Counted from the first letter of the stretch, positions 1 to 8,529 are shown. The stretch is 64,000 nucleotides of DNA from Paenibacillus_AA sp045062745 (GCF_045062745.1 NZ_JBJGED010000014.1:124001-188000); one strand, 5' to 3'. Made by a program: numbers and translations. Notes: a model not told the origin generated them from the letters alone.

Positions 1-802
1 CCAGCTCCAGGTCGCAGCCTTGATAGCGCTGGGGCCGGATGAGGAACCGGTCGAACTGCGCTTCATCATATTCAACACTTACGCCGAACCGCTCCATGAG
101 CTCCAGGGTCATCTTCACGTACGCGTGCTGCACGATCCCATCCGGGACGCGGACGATCGTCTCGTGTTCGGCATAGGGCGCGGCGAGGAGGAGCCCGCTG
201 ATGAACTGGCTGGACACCGCGCCGGAGACGGTGACCTCGCCGCCCTTGAGTGCGCCCGCGTCTATGCGAAGCGGAAGCCGCCCGGGGCTGGCGGCGTCCG
301 CGTACTGCACGCGGGCGCCGAGTGCCTGCCACGCGTCCACGAGCGGCGCGATCGGCCGCTCGCTGAGGCGCGTGCTGCCCGTGAGGCGCCACTCGCCCCG
401 GCCGCAGGCCGCGATGGCGCCCGGCAAGAAGCGGGCGACGGTCCCGGCGGCGCCCATGTACACGGTGCCGCCGACCCGGGGCCAGCGGCCGGCGGCGCCC
501 TCGATGACGACGGCCGTCGGGTCGTCGGCGTCGAAGGTGACGCGCGTGCCGAGCTGGGCGAGCGCCTCGAGGCACCAGTAGGCGTCGTCGCTGCGCAGGA
601 TGTGGCGCAGCGACGACCGGCCTTGCGCGAGACCCGCGAGCAGGAGCGCGCGGGTCGTGAAGCTTTTGCTGCCGGGCACGGTCACGGCAGCACCGGCAGG
701 CGGCGTGAGCGGGGGAGCGAGCTCCACCGCGGCCGCCTGCGCGTGCGCGCCCGCCCACGGGGAGCGGGCGGACAAGTCGGGATGAGGGTGTGGGTGTGGC
801 AT
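1..802 (-). CDS. aroA: EPSP synthase-like protein (3-phosphoshikimate 1-carboxyvinyltransferase), 5' part, cut by window edge
   Basis: The frame starts at ATG 802 and stays open to the left edge (about 267 codons seen). EPSP synthase joins PEP to shikimate-3-phosphate in the chorismate pathway in the cytosol. Visible family motifs in order are PGSKSFTTRALLLAGLA (phosphate-binding Lys-Ser and Arg), LRSDDAYWCLEALAQLG, GAAGTVARFLPG and VSSQFISGLLLAAP. The usual GN(A/S)GT motif reads GAAGT, so the Asn is replaced by Ala. About 30 residues rich in His, Pro and Ala precede the first motif, which is longer than usual. A GAGAGG ribosome site lies about 12 bases upstream. The gene is divergent from a LysR gene and does not sit in a visible aro operon, so it may be a secondary paralogue. 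The C-terminal half cannot be checked here. Confidence 0.85.
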   Translation of the reverse strand, partial: MPHPHPHPDLSARSPWAGAHAQAAAVELAPPLTPPAGAAVTVPGSKSFTTRALLLAGLAQGRSSLRHILRSDDAYWCLEALAQLGTRVTFDADDPTAVVIEGAAGRWPRVGGTVYMGAAGTVARFLPGAIAACGRGEWRLTGSTRLSERPIAPLVDAWQALGARVQYADAASPGRLPLRIDAGALKGGEVTVSGAVSSQFISGLLLAAPYAEHETIVRVPDGIVQHAYVKMTLELMERFGVSVEYDEAQFDRFLIRPQRYQGCDLEL

Positions 803-873
803 AGAAGGAAACCGCCTCTCTTGTGTGATTTACACTTGTTCCTTATTATAGAGAAGGGTCAGCCATACGAATA

Positions 874-911
874 ATGGATAGTTTCTATCCTACCCATAGA
901 GAGGTTCTATG
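874..911. promoter_or_regulatory. candidate LysR operator between aroA-like gene and LysR gene
   Basis: The short intergenic region holds an alternating series of ATAG (878-881), CTAT (885-888), ATAG (896-899) and CTAT (907-910). The stretch 885-899 is CTAT-N7-ATAG, which contains the T-N11-A pattern of LysR-type boxes. GGATAG-TTT-CTATCC (876-890) is a perfect inverted repeat. Position in a divergent LysR/target arrangement supports a regulatory role. Binding itself is inferred. Confidence 0.5.
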
Positions 912-913
912 CC

Positions 914-1801
914 ATGAGCGCGATGGACTATTACAAGGTGTTCTACTACGCCGCCTCGACCGGCAGCATCACGAAGGCTGCGCAGCAGCTGTTCATCACG
1001 CAGCCCAGCGCCAGCTACGCGATCAAGCAACTGGAGGAGCAGCTCGGCGTACGCCTCTTGGAACGACAGCCCCGCGGGGTGGCGCTGACCGGGGAAGGCG
1101 AGGCGCTCTTCGCCTACGTGCAGCAATCATATCGGCTGCTGCAAGCAGGCGAGCAGGCGGTCGCGCAGCTACGCACGCTGCAGGCGGGCATCGTCCGCAT
1201 GGGGGCGAGCGACTCGCTGTGCAAGGCGTTCCTGCTCCCTTATCTGGAGCGGTTCCGCGAGGCGCATCCCGGCATCCGCATCGTGCTGACGCATGGGAAA
1301 AGCGAGGACATCTCGGCCCGGCTCTCGGCCGGAACAATCGACTGCGGCATCGTCCACCTGCCGGTCCCGGAGCCGCTTCTCCATATTCTAGCGGTGCGGC
1401 CGATCCAGGACGTATTCGTCGCCGCTCCGGGACTAGCCGCCGGCACGGATCCCCATGCACTGGCCGACTTGGTTCAGCATCCTTTCGTCATGCTGTCCGA
1501 ACGGAGCCGGTCGCGCGCTTTTTTCCACGCCTACTTGCAGACCTATGGCCTGACGGCCACGCCGGAGATCGAAGTCGGCAGCATTGAGCTGCTGCTCGAA
1601 TTCGTGCGCCGGGGCATGGGGCTCGCCTTCATGACGCGCGATTTCGCAGCCGACGATCTAGCTGCCGGTACGCTTGTGGAGCTGCCGGTCGCCGAGCCGA
1701 TTCCCGGCAGAGCGATCGGCATCATTACCCGGCCCGGGGACAGCCTCTCCCTAGCAGCCGACCGCTTCGTACGCGGGCTGGCGGAATCGTTCGGCGGTTA
1801 G
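914..1801 (+). CDS. LysR family transcriptional regulator
   Basis: A 295-residue LysR-type regulator. The N-terminal winged helix-turn-helix (residues about 4-63) shows the family pattern FYYAASTGSITKAAQQLF followed by TQPSASYAIKQLE. Residues about 90-295 form the periplasmic-binding-like effector domain. Start ATG 914 has GAGAGG at 899-904 about nine bases upstream; ATG 923, three codons in, is the alternative. LysR regulators usually control the divergent neighbour, here the EPSP-synthase-like gene, and their own promoter; the alternating ATAG/CTAT repeats at 874-911 are the likely site. The effector cannot be told from sequence. Confidence 0.92.
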   Translation: MSAMDYYKVFYYAASTGSITKAAQQLFITQPSASYAIKQLEEQLGVRLLERQPRGVALTGEGEALFAYVQQSYRLLQAGEQAVAQLRTLQAGIVRMGASDSLCKAFLLPYLERFREAHPGIRIVLTHGKSEDISARLSAGTIDCGIVHLPVPEPLLHILAVRPIQDVFVAAPGLAAGTDPHALADLVQHPFVMLSERSRSRAFFHAYLQTYGLTATPEIEVGSIELLLEFVRRGMGLAFMTRDFAADDLAAGTLVELPVAEPIPGRAIGIITRPGDSLSLAADRFVRGLAESFGG

Positions 1802-1837
1802 CCCGCTGAAAGAATGATCAAAAGGAGGAATAACGCG

Positions 1838-2593
1838 ATGGAGAACTTCTCCCGGATCACGCTCGCTGATGTCCCGTGTCTTCAGTTCGAGCCGACGCAG
1901 CCGGAACCGGCCGGCAACGTGCTGTTGTACCACGGCTGGGCTTCAACGATCGACCGATATATATTTTTCGCTTCGCAAATCGCGTGTTGGGGTTATCGGG
2001 TGATCGTGCCCGAGCTCCCTCATCACGGACAGCGGGGGACGCTGGATTATGGGGATCGGCAAGCTCTGGTGCAGCATTTTTGGAGTATCGTTCGCCAGGC
2101 GGCTGCGGAGGCGCAGGCCATAGCCCGTATTGCGGGTTCATCGCAGGATACATCGCGAACCGTACCATTAGCCATCATCGGGCATTCCACAGGCGGCTTT
2201 ATTGCCTCGAGCGCGTTCGCCCGCGCCGCGGCGGTGCAAACCGCGATCGTGATCAATGGCTCGTGCGCGTGGGTCCGATGCGAAGAGCTGTTCCGGGAAA
2301 TGTTCGGGATGCCGGCGATGGCCCCCGCCGAACGAGAAGCGCTTACCGCCGATGACCCTCTGACTCACCTGATCGAGTGGGAGGCCGGCCGGGGGCTGCT
2401 GCTGCTGCACGGCCAGGCGGATGCGACGGTGCCGATCGAGAGCCAGCGGTATTTTATACAGGCGCTGTCGCACTGCGGGATCCCTGCGGATCAATTGCAG
2501 TTTATCGAGCATCCCAATGTGAACCATCACATCACCCTCGCGATGCTGGAGCAGTCCAAGGCATGGCTGGATCGGCATCTCTCCTCTACCTGA
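1838..2593 (+). CDS. alpha/beta hydrolase
   Basis: A 251-residue serine hydrolase of the alpha/beta fold, cytosolic (no signal peptide). The oxyanion region is YHGWAST (31-37), the nucleophile elbow is GHSTGG with Ser117, the acid is Asp195 in HGQADATVPI, and the base is His230 or His231 in NVNHH. This resembles YitV/prolyl-oligopeptidase-like small hydrolases that lack a known substrate. Start ATG 1838 is chosen because AAGGAGG at 1822-1828 is nine bases upstream; an ATG at 1814 lies before that site. It follows the LysR gene by 36 bases on the same strand and could be co-transcribed. Substrate unknown. Confidence 0.88.
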   Translation: MENFSRITLADVPCLQFEPTQPEPAGNVLLYHGWASTIDRYIFFASQIACWGYRVIVPELPHHGQRGTLDYGDRQALVQHFWSIVRQAAAEAQAIARIAGSSQDTSRTVPLAIIGHSTGGFIASSAFARAAAVQTAIVINGSCAWVRCEELFREMFGMPAMAPAEREALTADDPLTHLIEWEAGRGLLLLHGQADATVPIESQRYFIQALSHCGIPADQLQFIEHPNVNHHITLAMLEQSKAWLDRHLSST

Positions 2594-2687
2594 CCTGGTC
2601 TCGTCAGCGTCTTGACCGGCTACGGTACGCCCGATATGATGGGAATATAGAATGGGAATAACCCCCATCGAGGAAGGAGACTTCTCC

Positions 2688-2717
2688 ATGAACCGAACCG
2701 CCAGACCTCCCTGCTAA
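2688..2717 (+). CDS. candidate 9-residue leader peptide (MNRTARPPC)
   Basis: ATG 2688 has a strong GGAAGGAG site (2672-2679) eight bases upstream and reads nine codons, MNRTARPPC, ending at TAA 2715. The leader's own ribosome site can form a small hairpin, GGAG-ACTT-CTCC (2676-2687). The peptide ends Arg-Pro-Pro-Cys, and Pro-Pro is a known cause of ribosome slowing. It sits 84 bases before the start of an MFS exporter, with a large hairpin in between. This is the arrangement of translation-attenuation leaders of antibiotic resistance genes. The function is inferred. Confidence 0.45.
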   Translation: MNRTARPPC

Positions 2718-2748
2718 TCTTCAGCCTCCCGCAGTTCCCGAGCCCCGC

Positions 2749-2786
2749 CTTAGCTTGGTTGAGCGTGTCCGCCCAGCCAAACTAAG
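2749..2786 (+). promoter_or_regulatory. imperfect 15-bp hairpin just before the MFS ribosome-binding site
   Basis: CTTAGCTTGGTTGAG (2749-2763) can pair with CCCAGCCAAACTAAG (2772-2786) with one mismatch and two G-U pairs; the loop is eight bases. The 3' arm abuts the GAGAGGAG ribosome site (2786-2793) of the exporter. There is no T-run, so it is not a simple terminator. A role in controlling translation of the exporter, together with the upstream leader peptide, is inferred. Confidence 0.5.
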
Positions 2787-2801
2787 AGAGGAGCTCTTTC
2801 G

Positions 2802-4034
2802 TTGACCTATACCGCTAACTTATGGAAGCTTTATGTGTTCCGTTTCTTTTCCAGCCTCATCCCGGCCTATGTGATCGAACGGCTGTATTGGGAGGAGCGC
2901 GGCATGACGATCCAGATGGTCGTGTATACCGAGATCATCTACGCGATCACGATCGTCCTGCTGGAGGTGCCTACGGGCATCATTGCCGACAAGTGGGGGC
3001 GCCGCCACCTGCTTGTGCTGAGCGCTCTGCTCGGCTGCGCCGAGTTTCTCATCCTCGTCTACGCGACCGAGTTCTGGCACTTCGCGCTCGTCGTCTTCCT
3101 GGCGGGTATCAGCCGCTCGGCCAGCAGCGGGGCGGAGAACGCCCTGTTGTACGATACGCTGCTCCTGCAAGGGAGAGCAGCCGACTTCGAGCGGCAGCTC
3201 GGCCGCCTGAACGCATGCGACTTCCTGTCCGCGATGCTGGCCGCGCTGTGCGGGAGCTGGCTCGCCAGCCGGTTCGGGCTGGAGCTGAACTACTGGATCT
3301 CGCTCGGCAGCGCGGGGATCGCCCTTCTGGTCTCGCTGCTCCTGATCGAACCCCCTTGCGGGTCATCTTTGAAGGCTTCGCCATCGTCAGAACCTTCGTC
3401 AGATCCGTCGTTGGAACCCTCCGACCCAGAACAACACGCTCCTTCGTTCCGGGAGTATGTCACCGTATCGCTGCGCTTCTTCGGGGCGAATCCGGGGCTC
3501 CGGCTCGTCCTGCTTACCGGGATGATCACGGGCACGGCGGTCGGCTTCATCGACGAATTCTGGCAGCTGTACGCGAATCGCCTGGAGCTGCCGGTCGTGT
3601 ACTTCGGCGTCCTGTCCGCCGGACTGATGGTGATGCGGCTGCCGGGCAACCTGCTGGCGCACGCGCTGCTTCGCCGGTTCCGGTACCGGACGCTGCTGCT
3701 CAGCGTCCTGCTCGCGAGCACGGCCGGCTTCGCCGTACTCGCCGCAAGCCCCAGCTACGCCGGGCTGCCGGCGATGCTCGTCATCTGCCTGTTCTCCGGC
3801 GTGATGGAGCCGCTCGCGTCCGGGTACTTGCACCACCGGATCGACTCCTCGATGCGGGCGACGATGGACTCGTTCCAGTCGCTCGGGCTGAACGCCGTTC
3901 ACATCTTGGCCGGATTAGGCTTCGGCTATTGCTCGACGCGCTTCGATATATTCGGCGGGTACGGGTTTCTCGCCCTGCTGTGCGGCGTGTTCCTCCTCTG
4001 GTTCCTCGCGGCGGCACGCCGGATTGAGGGATAG
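2802..4034 (+). CDS. MFS transporter (drug exporter type)
   Basis: A 410-residue major facilitator protein with about 12 hydrophobic segments. The loop 2-3 motif A is VPTGIIADKWGRR. A polar Ser/Pro/Glu-rich stretch (about residues 188-215) forms the central cytoplasmic loop. Start is TTG 2802, with GAGAGGAG at 2786-2793 eight bases upstream; no better start exists upstream because the hairpin and leader occupy that space. The preceding leader peptide and hairpin suggest inducible expression. Substrate unknown; export of an antibiotic is the natural guess because of the leader architecture. Confidence 0.88.
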   Translation: MTYTANLWKLYVFRFFSSLIPAYVIERLYWEERGMTIQMVVYTEIIYAITIVLLEVPTGIIADKWGRRHLLVLSALLGCAEFLILVYATEFWHFALVVFLAGISRSASSGAENALLYDTLLLQGRAADFERQLGRLNACDFLSAMLAALCGSWLASRFGLELNYWISLGSAGIALLVSLLLIEPPCGSSLKASPSSEPSSDPSLEPSDPEQHAPSFREYVTVSLRFFGANPGLRLVLLTGMITGTAVGFIDEFWQLYANRLELPVVYFGVLSAGLMVMRLPGNLLAHALLRRFRYRTLLLSVLLASTAGFAVLAASPSYAGLPAMLVICLFSGVMEPLASGYLHHRIDSSMRATMDSFQSLGLNAVHILAGLGFGYCSTRFDIFGGYGFLALLCGVFLLWFLAAARRIEG

Positions 4035-4068
4035 TCCACAATCCTGCAAAGTAACAAGGGAGACGTCC

Positions 4069-5445
4069 ATGTTTCAGCTCTTGTATCGAACGGCAGCCTT
4101 ACTCATACTCACGCTAGTCTGGATGATGATCGGGTCCGACCAAATACGGGAGACTTTTTATGCAAGCCCGTCGCCACAAGATCCCATTCAGAAGGAGCCC
4201 GGGACCCTTGGGACGCCCCCGACGGCGACTCCCTTTCTATCGCCACGGCCCAGTGAACCGACTCTGGCTGTTGCAGCTGTCGTTCCTGGGTCAACGCCGA
4301 CGACGAAGGATTACACGGTAGACAGTTTCATCGCCGATATGCGGACCCGACTGAGGCTCGCTCCCCATGCAGCCGCTGCCGCTGGACCGGCTCCTGCCCC
4401 TGGCGGTTGGACCGCATGGTTAACAGCATTCGTCGCACACTATGACAATGCCAAATGCGCTGAGGCAACTCAGATCCCGATCACGATAGGGGAAAGCACG
4501 AGAACGATTACAAGCGCCTCCATCTGTCGTCTTGTCCCCAAGGGCGAGAACGGCCAACCAATTCCAACGTCGATCGCTCTAATCCTCACCCCGGTCGAGG
4601 CTCAATATTCACTGAGCTCGTACGTATTCCCCGACGACATGATGGAGACGGCCAAGACCCATGTAGCCGAGCTATATAAATCGGGCAATCCCGAAATCCT
4701 GATGGAATCCACAATTACCGGCGCCCATACGAGTACGACACAATATGCAGCCTACACATGGTTGGAGGACCAATGGATTCGCGTTCCCGGGTTGGCAAGT
4801 CTGCCTTCGGTAAGGTCGATGCGGATCGAAAACGCCAAGCTGATCTTGAAAGGCGGGATCATCTCTTCCGCCGGTGCCGGAACCTGGCAGCGCGAACGCA
4901 CCTTCACATTTCAAATTCGAGATAGCGCGCTGCAGTTGACTGATGTGCAAGCCGACCAGTCTCCCACCATCTACCATCTCCTTCAGGATGCAGTAGATAT
5001 AGAATCCTTGGCGAATTGGCAGCATGCCATCGATCGATATGCTCGGGTACTCGAACATCCGGCCGACAAGGACGACTACCAGGGCTATTTATTTCAGAAT
5101 AAACAAGAGTTAGTAGAAGGCGGCAAAGACCCCGTTTTCGAGCGGAGGTTTCAAGAAGCGGTTCGAGCCCTCGCCTGGCTTCGGCTTCAACTGCTGCAAG
5201 GGGACACGAATCGCGTCCCGGGGAATGGGATCAAGCAAGAGCCGGATCTCGGCGAGTTTGCCGGCCTTGCTGAGGTGGTGAAGCCAGCAAAAAACGGGGA
5301 AGAAGCGAGAACGGCGGCCGTGAAATGGGCCCAAACAAACCCGGCCTGGGTCGAGTTGTTGAATGCCCCCTTCGGCTATGCAAATCGGAACTGGACTCCC
5401 ACCTCAATCGCGGCTGCCATCGCCCCGGTCGAACCCAGTTATTAA
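4069..5445 (+). CDS. exported or membrane-anchored protein of unknown function
   Basis: A 458-residue protein that I do not recognise. The N-terminus (MFQLLYRTAALLILTLVWMM) is a hydrophobic signal or anchor segment, followed by a Pro/Thr-rich stretch to about residue 70 that looks like a linker. The rest is soluble and mixed alpha/beta, with only two cysteines close together (about residues 125-153). No catalytic motif stands out. Start ATG 4069 has AAGGGAG at 4056-4062. It lies 34 bases after the MFS stop and ends at a strong terminator, so the two genes probably share a transcript. Confidence 0.8.
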   Translation: MFQLLYRTAALLILTLVWMMIGSDQIRETFYASPSPQDPIQKEPGTLGTPPTATPFLSPRPSEPTLAVAAVVPGSTPTTKDYTVDSFIADMRTRLRLAPHAAAAAGPAPAPGGWTAWLTAFVAHYDNAKCAEATQIPITIGESTRTITSASICRLVPKGENGQPIPTSIALILTPVEAQYSLSSYVFPDDMMETAKTHVAELYKSGNPEILMESTITGAHTSTTQYAAYTWLEDQWIRVPGLASLPSVRSMRIENAKLILKGGIISSAGAGTWQRERTFTFQIRDSALQLTDVQADQSPTIYHLLQDAVDIESLANWQHAIDRYARVLEHPADKDDYQGYLFQNKQELVEGGKDPVFERRFQEAVRALAWLRLQLLQGDTNRVPGNGIKQEPDLGEFAGLAEVVKPAKNGEEARTAAVKWAQTNPAWVELLNAPFGYANRNWTPTSIAAAIAPVEPSY

Positions 5446-5448
5446 GTG

Positions 5449-5488
5449 AAAAGGCTGCCTGATCCTACTAGGATCGGCGGCCTTTAAA
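5449..5488 (+). terminator. rho-independent terminator after the exported protein
   Basis: AAAGGCTGCCTGATCC and GGATCGGCGGCCTTT form a long stem with one bulge around a TACTA loop, ending in CCTTTAAAT. It starts four bases after the stop codon at 5445. Confidence 0.8.
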
Positions 5489-5607
5489 TCTTAGTCCCAT
5501 GCAACTGCAGCAGTAAAGCTAACGGTCATGCCAAACATGCAAAAGAAGCCGCCAAAATTAGACGACTCCTCTCGTTTGCAATTTATCCTTTTCCAACTCT
5601 ACCATTA

Positions 5608-6030
5608 TCAGTCGTATAATTTCACTTGGCGTTCAAAAGCAAGCCCACCAGATGCGAGAGCGGCTTTCACATAAAGTTCCGCTTTCTTATTGGTGCCATC
5701 TTTAAATTTATCCAGACCTGTGAACGTATAACAATCATTCATGCCTAATGTCCAAGAGTATACATAGTCATCATTATTGCTACCTGGATCATACTCGTAC
5801 ACAAAAAACTTCGTGCTAGACATATTATAATTACACACTTTAAAACTTCCGCCATCAGAATGTACATACTCGGTTCTATAATAATAGAGATTGCTTCCAG
5901 CCTTCTCTCCCGTATTAATCGTCAACCCGTACCTACCCAAATAATCCAATGCAGCAAAAGCTGAAGAAAAAGGAATAAGTAAAGCAACTACCGCTGCGAA
6001 GAAAGTTATACCGAGTTTTCTGAGTCTCAT
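5608..6030 (-). CDS. small secreted protein of unknown function
   Basis: A 140-residue protein with a clear Sec signal peptide: basic n-region MRLRK, hydrophobic core FFAAVVALLIPFSSA, and a likely cut after AFA near residue 26. The mature part is rich in Tyr, Asn, Ser and Gly and has two cysteines (VCNYN and NDCYTF) that could form a disulfide. No family recognised. The start is supported by GAGAGGAGA about nine bases upstream. Codon use is clearly AT-richer than its neighbours, as is the upstream 200 bp, which suggests recent acquisition. Confidence 0.75.
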   Translation of the reverse strand: MRLRKLGITFFAAVVALLIPFSSAFAALDYLGRYGLTINTGEKAGSNLYYYRTEYVHSDGGSFKVCNYNMSSTKFFVYEYDPGSNNDDYVYSWTLGMNDCYTFTGLDKFKDGTNKKAELYVKAALASGGLAFERQVKLYD

Positions 6031-6339
6031 AGAGCATTCTCCTCTCTGTGGTTAAACATGATATATCAATGGTATTCGTTATTGTATGTAATGAAATCAT
6101 TCAATTTGATCAATACCATAAATACATATGTCATTATAACTCAACTTACGCAGCTAGAAATGGGCAGAAAGGCCTTAATACTTGGGTACACCATCAATCA
6201 AAGCTGGAGTTGACTATGAATCAACTTGGAAAAGCCCCGGTTAGTAGGAAGCGCTGTCCAGCGCACAAAGGCGAACGCCTGCTGGCGTTCGCCGCTCTCT
6301 TCTTTCTCCGAACCCTTGCCAGGGCCGGCAGCCTTCAAC
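6031..6339. other. intergenic stretch, AT-rich then GC-rich hairpin
   Basis: The first 200 bases are AT-rich and hold the promoter region of the small secreted protein, though I see no convincing -35/-10 pair. At 6270-6293 there is a perfect 10-bp inverted repeat. I see no gene. Confidence 0.5.
6270..6293 (-). terminator. hairpin downstream of the ceramidase-like gene
   Basis: GGCGAACGCC-TGCT-GGCGTTCGCC is a perfect 10-bp stem with a four-base loop. It lies about 47 bases past the minus-strand stop at 6340. The T-run on that strand is short (TTTG), so termination may be weak. Confidence 0.6.
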
Positions 6340-7626
6340 CTAAGGCCGATGCAACTGCTGAAGCAACGCCAGCGCCCGCTCCACGAATCGTTCGCCCGCC
6401 TCGTGCGCTAAACGGCTCATGCGGGTGATCCGAGGCTCGTACCCGCCTTGCTCATACGCCTCCGGCGTGCACACATAGCCGTGACCGGATCCGTTGGCCA
6501 ACTCACACACCAGGGTGACCCGGAAAGGGGAAGCCGCCTTAATCCGCAGCCCGTACTCCACGAACAGCTCCGCAGGAAGTGCGATCAGGGCGAGCTCGCC
6601 TATCCGGAACGCTTGAAGCTCAATCTCTTCTACTGCACCCCGATCAGGCTCAATCAACAAAATCTCGTTCGCGAGCACCGTCTCACTCAGGTCCACAGAT
6701 CCGTTCCCCACCAGATTCGCCGCCCACAATCGTTCAGCCTCGGACGGATACCGGAGCGGAACCATGAACCGGTCCGACCGCACCTTCAATCCCCGCGGTT
6801 CACCCGAATCGATCCCATCCCATACTCGAAGGACTTCCTTCGCCAGCACACTCCCCATCACCCGGTGATGATTGGGGCCTACCACCAGCGCCCCGGACAC
6901 ATCGTGATGATTAATGTTCCCGCTCGCCCCCATGAAGAACAAACTGACCACTGCTTCCCCCAGCTCCCGCTTAATCGCTTCGCTCAGCACTCCGGGATAA
7001 TCCGCGCTGTGCTCCGTCCCCGACACGGCGTCGGTATGGCAAGCATAGTTCCACACGACGCCCATCGGGTTTCCGCCAGCATCGTCGATGCGGATGACCG
7101 CCACCTCCGGATCGATCGGACCGGCGGCCCGATCGATGAGCGGATTGCGGACGCCGGGATTCGTCGTTACAGAGCCGTCCTTCATCAAGAATCTTCGCTG
7201 GAACGCGATCGACGATTCTCCCCCTGTACCGACGCCTATTCGGGCTTCGACGCGATTCCGATACGCCATCACCGCACAATCGGCCGCCAGCAGCACAACA
7301 GTATTCGCGTACTGTTCATCGACATGGCCGGCGAACCAAGGGCTAATATGTCCGCCCGTGTGGGTGTGGGTAGCGGCGACCAGGATATGTTCCGGCGGCA
7401 CGCCGGTGAACATCTGCACTCTACGGCGAATGCCGACAACCGCGTCCCGGGTGAGATCGAACGTATCGACCGCGATCCAGACCGCCACCATCTCGCCCTG
7501 CTCCATCACGAACGCTTTGGCATGCAAGTCGTCATTGATCCCTGTGGCGAGCCGCTCCTGATAATAGCCTGGGATGGAAGTCCCGAGGGGCGGAGTGATG
7601 ACCTTTTCGTATACGCCGCATTTCAT
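6340..7626 (-). CDS. neutral/alkaline ceramidase-like hydrolase
   Basis: A 428-residue protein with the N-terminal fold of neutral/alkaline non-lysosomal ceramidases. The start (CGVYEKVITPPLGTSIPGYY) is the family's opening strand, and AATHTHTGGHISPW carries the zinc-binding His-X-His motif; NYACHTDAVSG supplies another conserved His. It lacks the long C-terminal immunoglobulin-like part of true ceramidases and has no signal peptide, so it probably acts on an imported substrate. It is the last gene of the operon: ATG 7626 lies 25 bases after the inner permease stop. Real ceramide cleavage is doubtful; many bacterial members sit in sugar operons and have no known substrate. Confidence 0.8.
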   Translation of the reverse strand: MKCGVYEKVITPPLGTSIPGYYQERLATGINDDLHAKAFVMEQGEMVAVWIAVDTFDLTRDAVVGIRRRVQMFTGVPPEHILVAATHTHTGGHISPWFAGHVDEQYANTVVLLAADCAVMAYRNRVEARIGVGTGGESSIAFQRRFLMKDGSVTTNPGVRNPLIDRAAGPIDPEVAVIRIDDAGGNPMGVVWNYACHTDAVSGTEHSADYPGVLSEAIKRELGEAVVSLFFMGASGNINHHDVSGALVVGPNHHRVMGSVLAKEVLRVWDGIDSGEPRGLKVRSDRFMVPLRYPSEAERLWAANLVGNGSVDLSETVLANEILLIEPDRGAVEEIELQAFRIGELALIALPAELFVEYGLRIKAASPFRVTLVCELANGSGHGYVCTPEAYEQGGYEPRITRMSRLAHEAGERFVERALALLQQLHRP

Positions 7627-7650
7627 CGCTTCATCCGGTCCTCCCCGCTC

Positions 7651-8514
7651 CTATTGTTTAATCCCCGACAGGGCGATGCTCTCTATGATATAGCGTTGAA
7701 GGAACAAGTACAGCGCCAAAATCGGCACCAGGCTGATCGTCGTGGCCGCCATGATCAGCGCAATATAATCGCCCTCGCCCTTGTTGTAAGTGAACATGGC
7801 CATGCCGATCTGCACCGTGTATTTGTCCGGATCGTGCAGCACGAGCAGCGGCCAAAGGAAATCGTTCCACACCCCCAGAAAGTGCAGGATCACCATCGTG
7901 GCGATAATCGGACCGCAGAGCGGAAGGAAAATGCGGGTGAACGTCGTGAACTCGCTCGCTCCGTCCACGATCGCAGCCTCCCGCAGGCTGTAGGGCAGTT
8001 GATCCATAAATTGCTTGGCCAGGAACGTGCCGAACCCATACACGATCGCCGGCAAGTAGAACGCCCAATACGAGTCGATCAGGTTTAAGGTGTTGAACAG
8101 CTTATAAAGGGGGATCATCGTCGTCTCGAACGGAATCATCATGGTGCTGAGCGCCAGGATAAGGACGAACGAAGCCCCGCGAAACCGGATTTTGGACAAG
8201 GCGTACCCGGACGCCAGCGCCGATACGGTGCTGATCAGAATGACGAACACGGCCACGAGCATGGAGTTCATAATATACCGGAGCAGCGGCACGTTCACGA
8301 AGGCGAGCTGGTAGGTTTTCAGCGTCGGCTCAAGCGGCCATAACCTCGGCGGGAACGGAATATCCGCTACGGCGTCCCAATCCAGGCTCGTGGAGATCAT
8401 CCAGATGAACGGAATCACCATGATCAGGGAGAGGCCGCACAGGCTGATGAATACAACGACGCTCAGCGCTGTTCGAGGGGACGCTTGCGACGTTGCGGAT
8501 CGGACCGACAGCAT
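7651..8514 (-). CDS. carbohydrate ABC transporter permease (MalG/YesQ type)
   Basis: A 287-residue CUT1-type inner-membrane permease with six predicted helices. The family EAA loop is present as LREAAIVDGASEFTTFTRIFLPLCGP, the surface that docks on the ATPase. It starts 16 bases after the partner permease stop on the same strand, so translation is probably coupled. No ATPase gene is in the operon; CUT1 systems in Bacillales often share one MsmX-type ATPase encoded elsewhere. Substrate is likely a sugar or glycoside. Confidence 0.92.
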   Translation of the reverse strand: MLSVRSATSQASPRTALSVVVFISLCGLSLIMVIPFIWMISTSLDWDAVADIPFPPRLWPLEPTLKTYQLAFVNVPLLRYIMNSMLVAVFVILISTVSALASGYALSKIRFRGASFVLILALSTMMIPFETTMIPLYKLFNTLNLIDSYWAFYLPAIVYGFGTFLAKQFMDQLPYSLREAAIVDGASEFTTFTRIFLPLCGPIIATMVILHFLGVWNDFLWPLLVLHDPDKYTVQIGMAMFTYNKGEGDYIALIMAATTISLVPILALYLFLQRYIIESIALSGIKQ

Positions 8515-8529
8515 AGGCTATTCCTCCCC

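Noticed and set aside
6448..8088. A 546-codon open frame on the plus strand opposite the ceramidase-like and permease genes
   Set aside because: It is antisense to clearly recognisable genes, has no family motifs and is rich in Arg/His/Pro, as expected from the GC-biased third positions of the real genes.
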